Below, piece after piece: positions 24,244-31,228 of a DNA stretch of 64,000 bases. Source of the DNA: Anaerolineae bacterium (GTDB lineage: Bacteria; Chloroflexota; Anaerolineae; 4572-78; J111); the NCBI GenBank assembly GCA_023382535.1, contig JAHDWA010000052.1, positions 1-64,000 on the forward strand, given 5' to 3'. Below the pieces are notes generated by a model. It did no database searches and was not told where the DNA came from. It saw only the letters and a list, made by a program, of their open reading frames with translations. The translations under genes were made by a program, and so were the position numbers. Position 1 is the stretch's first letter; each line of letters opens with the position of its first letter.

Positions 24244-25281
24244 ATGCTTCATAAACTCGCATTGATTGGTTTTGGTACTGTCGGCCAGGGCCTGGCTCAA
24301 ATTTTGCACGACAAACAGGAGGCGCTGCGCCGTAATCTCGGCTTCGAGCCGCAAATTGTGGCTGTTTGTACGCGATCCAAAGGGTCGCTCTTCCACCCTG
24401 GAGGGCTGGACCTGGCCCAACTCTTACAGGCTGCCAAAAGCGGCAGTCTGGCCAATTATCCCGACATACCCGGCCTGGAACGAGGCTGGGACAACCTGAA
24501 AACGATCCGCCAGAGCAACGCCGCTACCGTTGTCGAAATCAGTCACACCAACCTGACCACCGGCCAGCCGGCCATTGATCACTGCCGCGCTGCCTTTGAA
24601 AGCGGCAAAAACGTAGCTACTGCCAACAAAGGGCCGGTTGCCCTGGCCTACCACGAACTGCTCGCCCTGGCTACAGCGAAAGGAGTGCGCTTTGGTATCG
24701 AAGGCACGGTGATGAGCGGCACACCGGCGTTGCGGCTGCCAGGGGTAGCCCTAACCGGCAATGAGCTGAGCGAAGTGCGTGGCATCTTTAACGGCACGAC
24801 CAACTACATTCTGACCAAGATGGAAGAGGGGCTAAGTTACGCTGCCGCATTGCAGCAGGCCCAGGAGCTTGGTTACGCCGAAGCGGACCCCACCGCCGAT
24901 GTCGAAGGGCATGACGCGGCGAGCAAGGTGGTCATTCTGGCAAATGTGGTCATGGATGTGCCTCTGTCACTGGCTGAAATCCCTTGCCGGGGTATCAGCC
25001 ACCTGACCAGCGCCGATATTCAACAGGCCAAAGCCGAAGGCAAACGCTGGAAACTCATTGGCCGGGTGAAAAAAGAAGGGGGGCGGGCAGTTGCCAGCGT
25101 ACAGCCGGAAGCCATCCCCCTGAGCGATCCCCTGGCCGCGGTTATGGGCGCGACCAATGCCATCACTTACGTCTGTGACTTGCTGGGACCCATCACCCTG
25201 ATTGGCGCAGGCGCCGGAGGTGTCCAGACCGGTTTTGCCCTGCTCATTGATTTGATCAGTATCGGGCGAGGAAACCTCTAA
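24244..25281 (+). CDS. hom: Homoserine dehydrogenase
   Basis: 345 residues, the short form without a C-terminal ACT domain. The NAD(P)-binding loop is GFGTVGQGL; the catalytic domain has NKGPVALAYHEL, GTVMSGTPALRL, the FNGTTNYILTKM signature and GYAEADPTADVEGHDAASK. It reduces aspartate semialdehyde to homoserine on the threonine/methionine pathway. Absence of the ACT domain suggests no direct threonine feedback through that module. The ribosome site AGAGGA lies shortly before ATG. Transcription likely ends at the hairpin 25289-25321. Confidence 0.94.
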   Translation: MLHKLALIGFGTVGQGLAQILHDKQEALRRNLGFEPQIVAVCTRSKGSLFHPGGLDLAQLLQAAKSGSLANYPDIPGLERGWDNLKTIRQSNAATVVEISHTNLTTGQPAIDHCRAAFESGKNVATANKGPVALAYHELLALATAKGVRFGIEGTVMSGTPALRLPGVALTGNELSEVRGIFNGTTNYILTKMEEGLSYAAALQQAQELGYAEADPTADVEGHDAASKVVILANVVMDVPLSLAEIPCRGISHLTSADIQQAKAEGKRWKLIGRVKKEGGRAVASVQPEAIPLSDPLAAVMGATNAITYVCDLLGPITLIGAGAGGVQTGFALLIDLISIGRGNL

Positions 25282-25288
25282 AAAAGAG

Positions 25289-25321
25289 GAAGAGCCAACC
25301 CTCATCTTGGGTTGGCTCTTC
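25289..25321 (+). terminator. Terminator hairpin after hom
   Basis: 13-bp perfect arms (GAAGAGCCAACCC and complement) with loop TCATCTT, 8 bases after the stop codon. No long T-run follows. Confidence 0.75.
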
Positions 25322-25415
25322 ATAAAACTTTGAGTGTAGGGGGGCGCCCTGGTAAAAGAGCGGGTCCGGCCCAATCTTACTCGATTTCGGAGAAGAAAGG
25401 TGCGCCCGTTGATCC

Positions 25416-25556
25416 TTACACTTCGACGATTTCTCCATTGACATACCAGATTTGAGGGCCAACCTCATCCCAGTTCGTCAATTGCCACCAAATAGTGCGG
25501 CTGTTGGCTGATCGAGGTCGGCGGTTATACCAGATGCGGCGGAGGAGGCCAAGCAT
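25416..25556 (-). CDS. Small hypothetical protein (46 aa)
   Basis: MLGLLRRIWYNRRP begins a basic, Trp-rich 46-residue product ending WYVNGEIVEV. A good ribosome site (GAAAGGAAG) sits before ATG 25556. A further upstream in-frame ATG would need no such site. No family recognised; could be a small membrane-associated or nucleic-acid-binding peptide. The rest of 25322-25686 shows no other gene. Confidence 0.5.
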   Translation of the reverse strand: MLGLLRRIWYNRRPRSANSRTIWWQLTNWDEVGPQIWYVNGEIVEV

Positions 25557-25686
25557 GAAAATCACTTCCTTTCGTAAAGGGTTAGGGGTTACATGATAAA
25601 ATCGGACCGGACCCATCTCATTTCCTAAACTATCTTTATTCTACACCTGATTATACTACCAGACAGTTACAGATCAGTTACAGTTT

Positions 25687-26022
25687 TTAGGACTCGGTTT
25701 CTGAGTCGCCAATTACAGTCCACTTACGGGCCAGGTCGGAGGAGTAGGGAGCAGGCAGAGCGGGCGGCGCGGATAGAGCCGCCCGGTCGGGGGTATTGAC
25801 GATGACTACCGGCGGCTGCTGCGAGGGTGGCGGCAGATTCCTGTCCAACCCCTGCCGCCGGGTCATGATAAAAATCGCCAGGAGGGTGGTCGGGATACCA
25901 GCGCCAATACCAAGAATAACCCCGACGATCACGGCCAGGGCATCGGCGCTGATGCGGGTGCCAAAGACAATGGCGAAGGTAATGGCAAAGACGATACCGA
26001 TGATAAGTAAACTGCGTTTCAT
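25687..26022 (-). CDS. Small two-helix membrane protein of unknown function
   Basis: 111 residues. Two membrane helices fill residues 3-55 (LLIIGIVFAITFAIVFGT; LAVIVGVILGIGAGIPTTLL), followed by a basic turn (TRRQGLDRN) and a Pro/Ala-rich cytoplasmic tail (LPPPSQQPPVVIVNTPDRAA). It follows the FtsK-like gene on the same strand across a strong hairpin (26036-26065). A function linked to that ATPase is possible but unproven. Confidence 0.7.
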   Translation of the reverse strand: MKRSLLIIGIVFAITFAIVFGTRISADALAVIVGVILGIGAGIPTTLLAIFIMTRRQGLDRNLPPPSQQPPVVIVNTPDRAALSAPPALPAPYSSDLARKWTVIGDSETES

Positions 26023-26035
26023 ACGTTAGCTCAAC

Positions 26036-26065
26036 CCGGAGTTCAAAGCGCGCTTTGGACTCCGG
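26036..26065. terminator. Near-perfect palindrome directly after the FtsK-like gene
   Basis: 15 paired bases per arm (CCGGAGTTCAAAGCG against CGCTTTGGACTCCGG, one G-T pair) with no spacer. It touches the stop codon of the ATPase gene. It resembles the other dispersed AGTTC/GGACT-type palindromes and may act as terminator or processing site. Confidence 0.65.
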
Positions 26066-27256
26066 TTACTTGATCAACCGCAGTTGATGGCCAAACATCA
26101 ATTCCAAACTCCGGCGGCGTTTAGAGCCGGGTGGGGCCAGCCGATCCAGACGACCGTCGGTGCCGGTGGCAGCCAGGGGTTCGGCCTGGCTGGGAGTTTC
26201 GAGCCAGTCTCGACTGGTGCGATGGCGCGGCTGAAGCTGGCTGACAATTTGCATAATCTCCTGCTCCGAAACATAGGCTGCCTGAAAACGAGTCACCTGC
26301 CCTTTGACCACCAATAAAAAGTCGCCCCGCCCCAGCAGTTTTTCGGCCCCGGTGCTGGGCAGGCCGGAAGCCACTTTGGCATCGTCGGCGCTGGCCACGC
26401 TGCCGACCAGCCGCACCGGAAAATTGCTGCGGGTCAGCGAACCGATGGTAGCGGCCAGCGGTTTTTGGGTGCAGGCAATGAGATGCAGTCCGGCGCTGCG
26501 CCCCCGCTGCGTTAAGCGGGTCATCAGCCGGTCCATCGCTTTCCCGCCCTGCTCCATGAGATCGGCCACCTCGTCAATAAAAATGATGACCCGCGGCTCA
26601 CAGATATTTTCGCGGTCACGCCGCACCATCTCCTCGACCATTTCACCGAGCAAAAAGATCGCCTGGTGAATCTCACTCACTGCCGGGCGCAGCAGGTGGG
26701 GCAGCCCGTGCTCCGGCCCGACAAAAGGTCCAAAGCCGGTTCCTTTGGGGTCAATAAAAACCATCTGGACCTCCCCCAGCCGATTGTACATGGCCAGCGA
26801 GAGAGCCATACTCCGGGCCAGGGCCGTTTTGCCCGACCCGGTGGTGCCGGCAATAAGGACATGGGCCACCTCAGGCGAAGACAGGCGTAACAGCAGCGGC
26901 AGTCCGGCCTCGTCCATACCAAGGATGGCCGACTGGCGCGGAATTTCGGGCAGTTGCCGGCACAGATGCGCCAGGCGAACTGTTTGCGCATCGGCCCGCG
27001 GCACCTCGATGTGAATGGCCGGCCCGCGGCGAGCGATGCGGACATCAGGCGCGCCCAGGCGCAAGGCCATTTCTTCTGACAAGGCCGTGATGCGGGTGAC
27101 TTTCGTAGTCAGCTCGGGTAAAAGCTGGTAGCGAATCCAGCGCGGCGTCACCGTGCCGCCCATGATCCGGCCCGGCACGCGGTGGCTGGCCAGAATCAAT
27201 TCAATCTGGTCGGCCTGATATTCTAAAATACGTTCATATTCAAACGAGGGAGACAT
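26066..27256 (-). CDS. FtsK/SpoIIIE-type ATPase (DNA translocase family)
   Basis: About 396 residues. Walker A is AGTTGSGKTALARS, Walker B is RVIIFIDEVADLM, and the arginine-finger and sensor region matches FtsK motors (RLTQRGRSAGLHLIACTQKP, SNFPVRLVGSVASADDAK). Before the motor lies a partial alpha/beta subdomain (ALSEEMALRLGAPDVRI-type). There is no N-terminal membrane part and no gamma DNA-orienting domain, so it is a small, soluble relative rather than the cell-division FtsK. Such proteins serve plasmid transfer or chromosome handling. Start: ATG 27256 precedes MSPSFEYERILEY; longer upstream reading is not supported. Its promoter contains a LexA-type box, suggesting damage induction. Confidence 0.88.
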   Translation of the reverse strand: MSPSFEYERILEYQADQIELILASHRVPGRIMGGTVTPRWIRYQLLPELTTKVTRITALSEEMALRLGAPDVRIARRGPAIHIEVPRADAQTVRLAHLCRQLPEIPRQSAILGMDEAGLPLLLRLSSPEVAHVLIAGTTGSGKTALARSMALSLAMYNRLGEVQMVFIDPKGTGFGPFVGPEHGLPHLLRPAVSEIHQAIFLLGEMVEEMVRRDRENICEPRVIIFIDEVADLMEQGGKAMDRLMTRLTQRGRSAGLHLIACTQKPLAATIGSLTRSNFPVRLVGSVASADDAKVASGLPSTGAEKLLGRGDFLLVVKGQVTRFQAAYVSEQEIMQIVSQLQPRHRTSRDWLETPSQAEPLAATGTDGRLDRLAPPGSKRRRSLELMFGHQLRLIK

Positions 27257-27399
27257 AAGAACCCTGAGATAATTCCAAGGCTTAAAAAGATTTAACGTGT
27301 TGCGTGATGCGTAGTTCGTAAAGTAAACGGAACACACAATACACGGTTTAATCAACAGGGTGGATTTCAGCCTGTTATCTATTTGGCAAATGTACCCTG

Positions 27400-27429
27400 A
27401 TTATACTAGAACATATGTTCTATTGTCAA
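27400..27429 (-). promoter_or_regulatory. LexA-controlled promoter of the FtsK-like gene
   Basis: Minus strand TTGACA (27429-27424), 18 bases, TATAAT (27405-27400), both consensus. The spacer contains the perfect palindrome AGAACATATGTTCT (27408-27421), matching the GAAC-N4-GTTC LexA box of Gram-positive type. The 5' leader to ATG 27256 is about 140 bases and includes a short-word stretch (27300-27345). Confidence 0.85.
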
Positions 27430-27480
27430 GAGTGAAAGCTCGATTTTAAGGTCCTCGAGGCAGAGATTGAGAGGAAGCAC

Positions 27481-27519
27481 AAAAACAGGAGTCCAGATAA
27501 TTGATCTCGGCTCCTGTTT
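27481..27519 (-). terminator. Intrinsic terminator of rpsT
   Basis: Read on the minus strand: AAACAGGAG ... CTCCTGTTT stem followed by TTTTTG. It lies 35 bases after the rpsT stop codon. Confidence 0.8.
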
Positions 27520-27553
27520 AAGAGCGAACTGTAAAATTAAAGAGGTTAGAATT

Positions 27554-27826
27554 TTAGGCGGCGGTCTTGACCCGGTTCAGGGCCTTAACCAGGCGGGATT
27601 TGCGCCGGGCCGCGTTGTTGGCGTGAATAACGCCTTTTTGGGCTGCTTTATCCAAAGCCTTAATCGCCTGCTGCACGGTAGCCGCAGCACCGTCAAGGTC
27701 TTTCGACTCAATCTGCAAACGCGCCTTTTTGATAAAGGTGCGGGCCGTGGTGCTATAGTAGCGATTATGAGCGCGCCTCTTCAGGTTCTGGCGAGCGCGT
27801 TTAGCCGATGATTTGATGTTAGCCAA
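27554..27826 (-). CDS. rpsT: 30S ribosomal protein S20
   Basis: 90 residues, highly basic and helical: MANIKSSAKRARQNLKRRAH at the start, then TRTFIKK-like and AIKALDKAAQKGVIHANNAARRKSRL. S20 binds 16S rRNA in the small subunit. The start codon is TTG, supported by AGGAG 7 bases upstream; no ATG or GTG is available at the conserved N terminus. A UUG start is also known for E. coli rpsT, where it takes part in autoregulation, so a similar control may operate here. Confidence 0.95.
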   Translation of the reverse strand: MANIKSSAKRARQNLKRRAHNRYYSTTARTFIKKARLQIESKDLDGAAATVQQAIKALDKAAQKGVIHANNAARRKSRLVKALNRVKTAA

Positions 27827-27940
27827 GGTAATTCTCCTAAACCAGTTTACTCAAAGATATGTTGGGCCTTGCCCTACTTAATAATCAAGGTTAATTACAA
27901 CAAAAGTTAATCTTAATCGAAATTGAGTTTTTTGTCCAAT

Positions 27941-28954
27941 TTACGGCTGCTTTCTTTGCCACAACACCCCGGCCACTGCACTCGCCCCGAGGATAATTAA
28001 CAACGCTCCGCCAAAGGCCAGGGCGCTAAACGGACTGTCTTTAGGCAAGGTGGCGCCGGCAGCGGGGAGATTATCTTGCTCGCGCGGCGGGACCGCCTGA
28101 TCGCCGGTAATGGGCAGCGGCGGGGCAGCGACAGGGGTAAGGGTTGAGGTCGGCGTTAAGGTGGGGGTTGGTGTCAGCGTGGGCAACGGGGGGAAGGTAG
28201 GTGTGACGGTGGGTGTCGGCGTGGGGGTAGGAGGCGGTGGATAAGGACCCAGCAGCGATACGTCGTCTACGTTGAAGTTCACCTCCGTACCGGTTGGCTC
28301 GTGCTTGACGCCGCGAATGAACAGCGTAAGCTTGTTACTGTTGGCGGTGTAAATCGTCCCGGTGATGAGTTCAAAAAAAAGCCGGCCCGGCTCGTCGCCG
28401 CTAACGGTATTTGAGCCAATCCGCAACTGCTCGGTCAAGGTCATCGGTACCCAGGTTTGCACCAGATGATACTTACCTTGACCGCTGGTATCAACGCCCC
28501 AACTCATACTATATTGGCCCTTGTTTCTGAGTTCGATGGGGGCGTCGGTGCGCATCATAACGAACATGGTCAGGCTGTAAACTGTACCGGGGACTACATC
28601 AACCGTTTGATAAATCCCAATGACCCGATCGGGGGCGTAATTCTCGACCTGGAAAATTTCCATCAACTGCGAGTGGGTGCCGCTGTGGACGGCTTCGGCC
28701 CACTTTTCATCGTACCAACCAAAATGAGCCTGGCCATTGCTGTAAGGCTGCCAGTAGGTGGCGATATTGCTGGCCGGATTCTGCTCAAAATCGCCATTTC
28801 TGATGGCATTGGTCAAATTTTGCAGGGCGGCCGGTGCAGCAACAGCCTGCCCGGAACGGTCAATGAGGGTAAAGCCGGAGATAATGAAGGCCGACAAAAT
28901 GAACAGGGTCAGCGCCAGGGTGAGCAGAATTCGATTGGATTTGGATGTGGCCAT
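27941..28954 (-). CDS. Surface-anchored jelly-roll protein with LPxTG-like tail
   Basis: 337 residues. Signal peptide (LLTLALTLFILSAFIISGFT), then a carbohydrate-binding-module-like beta-sandwich (NAIRNGDFEQNPASNIATYW ... FNVDDVSLLGP), a long Thr/Pro linker (PTPTPTPTVTPTFPPLPTL) and a C-terminal segment with LPITG and LPAAG motifs before one membrane helix (LAFGGALLIILGASAVAGVL) and RKQP. This matches a sortase sorting signal in layout, though no sortase gene is in the window. The same architecture recurs in the gene at 34743-36092. ATG 28954 has GGAGGAG 9 bases upstream. Ligand unknown. Confidence 0.8.
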   Translation of the reverse strand: MATSKSNRILLTLALTLFILSAFIISGFTLIDRSGQAVAAPAALQNLTNAIRNGDFEQNPASNIATYWQPYSNGQAHFGWYDEKWAEAVHSGTHSQLMEIFQVENYAPDRVIGIYQTVDVVPGTVYSLTMFVMMRTDAPIELRNKGQYSMSWGVDTSGQGKYHLVQTWVPMTLTEQLRIGSNTVSGDEPGRLFFELITGTIYTANSNKLTLFIRGVKHEPTGTEVNFNVDDVSLLGPYPPPPTPTPTPTVTPTFPPLPTLTPTPTLTPTSTLTPVAAPPLPITGDQAVPPREQDNLPAAGATLPKDSPFSALAFGGALLIILGASAVAGVLWQRKQP

Positions 28955-29099
28955 GAGGTATTTCTCCTCCCCTCCAGCGGTTAAACATAACGTGACAGTC
29001 AAAACTGTTTGTATCATAACATAATCAACATAAAATTACCAGAAGATACACCCGTTTTTGAACTGGCAGAACTTTTAACCTGCTACGATAAAGTGAAGG

Positions 29100-29135
29100 G
29101 TGACAAACATCACCGGAAGTAGTGAAGGTTATCAC
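29100..29135. promoter_or_regulatory. Two CRP/FNR-type boxes in tandem
   Basis: GTGA-CAAACA-TCAC (29100-29113) and GTGA-AGGTTA-TCAC (29122-29135) share the GTGA-N6-TCAC pattern of CRP sites; their centres are 22 bp apart, two helical turns. They lie between divergently oriented genes: the surface protein (start 28954, minus) and the RNA/membrane-protein unit (plus). Confidence 0.5.
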
Positions 29136-29209
29136 TATTTTCCATCAGGAATTTGTACTAAACTGTATATGCGTTGTTTTTGAGGACCGAAATTCTAACC
29201 AATTATTCT

Positions 29210-29336
29210 TAGCTTAATAAGAGTTAGTGCTAGACGGGGGAGTTTAGCTGCCACATGTTACCCCGAATCATTCCTCTCCTATATTGGAATAGTTATTCTT
29301 AAAGGGACAGAACTGAAAAGTTGCTGTCTCTTTTTT
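29210..29336 (+). ncRNA. Candidate structured RNA with intrinsic terminator (SRP-RNA-like 5' block)
   Basis: A GTGCTAGACGGGGGAGTTTA block at 29227-29246, followed by CCCCGAATC, resembles from memory the conserved 5' segment of bacterial SRP RNAs (GTGCTAGACGGGGAGTTAGC type). The run ends in a hairpin (AGGGACAG ... CTGTCTCT, 29303-29331) with six T's, a proper terminator. The expected SRP hairpin with GGAAGCAGC is absent, so this is either a degraded or divergent copy or an unrelated RNA. No open frame explains 29018-29448. Confidence 0.35.
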
Positions 29337-29448
29337 GTTTCAGAAAAGATGGACAGGGGTAAATCATTAAACAAAGAACTCCCTGCCAGAATTGGGAATC
29401 CTGTTCGAAAGACTACGTTTTGGATAAAATTGCCCACCTAAATTCGCA

Positions 29449-30141
29449 ATGTTTTATTTTTATGGCTCTGCCGGCATACTATTAATCTTCATCGTTCTCT
29501 TGATGATCAGACCAGACTTATGGAAGCAAGGATTACTTCCTGCCTTACTATTTATCCCTTACGGGCCAATCTCTGAGTTAGTCTACTTTAAAGACTACTG
29601 GTCTCCTCAACCGGTCCTCCCTCAATTTGTTATCTTCAACCACGCCTTTCTGATCGAAGACGTCATCTATGCCTTTGGTGTAGTCGGGATTATGAGTATT
29701 TTCTATGATATTGTCCTGCACAAAAGACCTGTCGAGCGAATCTATCGGCCCCGGGTCATCCTGGCCATCGTCATCTCCCTCGTCAGCCTGCTTCTCTTTG
29801 TCTGGCTCCCCCCCAACATTCCGCTGAACTCTATCCTCCTTAGTTCCTCGATTGGCTTAGCCTCCGGGCTGTTGTTGGTTATGCTCCGCAGAGACCTGCT
29901 CAGGATCGCCGTGCTCAACAGTCTGATCTGCGGTATAGGGGCCTTCGTCTTCTACTTCGTTATTCTCTCCATTCCTGGCGCCACTACCTATTTAATAACC
30001 GTCTGGCACCTGCCGGTTGACCGGGCTGCCCTGGGGGTTTTTGGCCTGCCCATCCCGCTAACCGAATTGCTGTGGACCTTTGCTATGGGGTTCTACTTTG
30101 GCATTATCTACAAGTTTGCCGCCGGCAGCGGGTATCAGTAA
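29449..30141 (+). CDS. Multi-spanning membrane protein, possibly lycopene-cyclase-domain-like
   Basis: 230 residues with six to seven transmembrane helices filling nearly the whole length. The closing segment PLTELLWTFAMGFYFGIIYK and the internal FNHAFLIEDVIYAF-type acidic motifs recall heterodimeric lycopene cyclase (CrtYc/d) domain proteins, but this is tentative. ATG 29449 has no obvious ribosome site. The AT-rich orphan gene follows after 50 bases in the same direction. Alternative: an uncharacterised membrane protein forming a unit with the next two genes. Confidence 0.6.
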   Translation: MFYFYGSAGILLIFIVLLMIRPDLWKQGLLPALLFIPYGPISELVYFKDYWSPQPVLPQFVIFNHAFLIEDVIYAFGVVGIMSIFYDIVLHKRPVERIYRPRVILAIVISLVSLLLFVWLPPNIPLNSILLSSSIGLASGLLLVMLRRDLLRIAVLNSLICGIGAFVFYFVILSIPGATTYLITVWHLPVDRAALGVFGLPIPLTELLWTFAMGFYFGIIYKFAAGSGYQ

Positions 30142-30191
30142 TAGGCAACGACGAGTTGAGAGTTTTAATAGACAATACCACGGAGGATAAA

Positions 30192-31196
30192 ATGACCCAT
30201 GTAGACCCCCTACCCATTTTGGTAAAAAATTTTGTTTTTGAAAAAGACAAACATGGAAAGCTGATTCACGGTGAAGCCATACCAATAAAAAAATTTATTG
30301 AGCACGTCAAAGAGGTGGAGGAAAAAGAAAAGGTAAAAGATGAGCATACCACGCGTATGATTACCCGGATGCGCAAAGTTTTTTATGGAGATCCGCTATG
30401 GGATATGTTTGTAATTGCAGATAAGGATGCCTGGGTATGCAGTCTTAACCCTATTCAGGATGATAAGATTAAATCGGCAAAAATTGTCAAACTGAGAGAC
30501 GGTTACTACCTGGATATAGGGCACGTCTTTGCCGGTCTTGACGCTTTGCAGCATCCCAAGGACCTAGGCTTAGATCTTTTTCCCAACCATCTAACCAGGC
30601 AAATATCATCCGAATTAGTACTACCGATTCTTAGAAATAGTACGCTCTTTGAAACTCATATTGATAACAATGCACATTTTTCAACATGGTTAGGCGATCT
30701 GGGTGATTTATTAAAAGAGAAGTTATTAACCCACAAAGGGGATCTACAGAAGGCCATCACAGACACAAAAAGACCAGCCGCCCCAGGTGAAGATATGTTG
30801 GGCAATATTGATGCTTACGTAATCTATGATATATATTTTGATAAAAACTCAAAAATGTTACCCAAACCATCCAAACCAATGAAGCTATCTGAGATTCTCG
30901 AAGATTACTATATCAAAAGAGGATTCGAAGATGGGCAAAAAAAGGACCGCTACCATACTTTTGCTAAGCGCGTTGACTTAATGGACTGGGACCCGGAAAG
31001 TCAAACTTTCAGTAATGAAGTCAGCTGGATAGAATATTTTGTCGGTCAATTGAGATGTGCAGCTACTTTGTGTATCGTTAGGTTTAGTGATGACGATCCA
31101 ACGAAAAAGATTAAAGGTTTCGTCAAAAATGTGGTGGAAGAGGATGGTAAAGTGGAATTGAAAGCTTTTTTGGCTGGGCTGAAGGAGCTTATGTAA
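30192..31196 (+). CDS. AT-rich orphan gene of unknown function, partner of the NACHT gene
   Basis: 334 soluble residues, rich in Lys, Asp and Glu. No signal peptide or membrane segment. Noticeable motifs: GYYLDIGHVFAGLDALQHP and NAHFSTWLGDLGDLL, a His/Asp arrangement followed by a TW-GDLG motif that could build a metal or catalytic site; I do not know the family. Base composition is clearly more AT-rich than the neighbours, suggesting acquisition. ATG 30192 is preceded by CGGAGGA. The NACHT gene starts 32 bases downstream on the same strand, so cotranscription is likely. Confidence 0.75.
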   Translation: MTHVDPLPILVKNFVFEKDKHGKLIHGEAIPIKKFIEHVKEVEEKEKVKDEHTTRMITRMRKVFYGDPLWDMFVIADKDAWVCSLNPIQDDKIKSAKIVKLRDGYYLDIGHVFAGLDALQHPKDLGLDLFPNHLTRQISSELVLPILRNSTLFETHIDNNAHFSTWLGDLGDLLKEKLLTHKGDLQKAITDTKRPAAPGEDMLGNIDAYVIYDIYFDKNSKMLPKPSKPMKLSEILEDYYIKRGFEDGQKKDRYHTFAKRVDLMDWDPESQTFSNEVSWIEYFVGQLRCAATLCIVRFSDDDPTKKIKGFVKNVVEEDGKVELKAFLAGLKELM

Positions 31197-31228
31197 TAAC
31201 TAACCTGTTCACTGGAGACGAGTGGAAT

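Noticed and set aside
25322..25415. Possible further small gene between hom and the 46-residue protein
   Set aside because: No open frame with start and ribosome site in either direction.
27941..28954. Assignment of a sortase class from the LPITG motif
   Set aside because: No sortase gene is visible in the window, so only a sorting-signal-like layout can be claimed.
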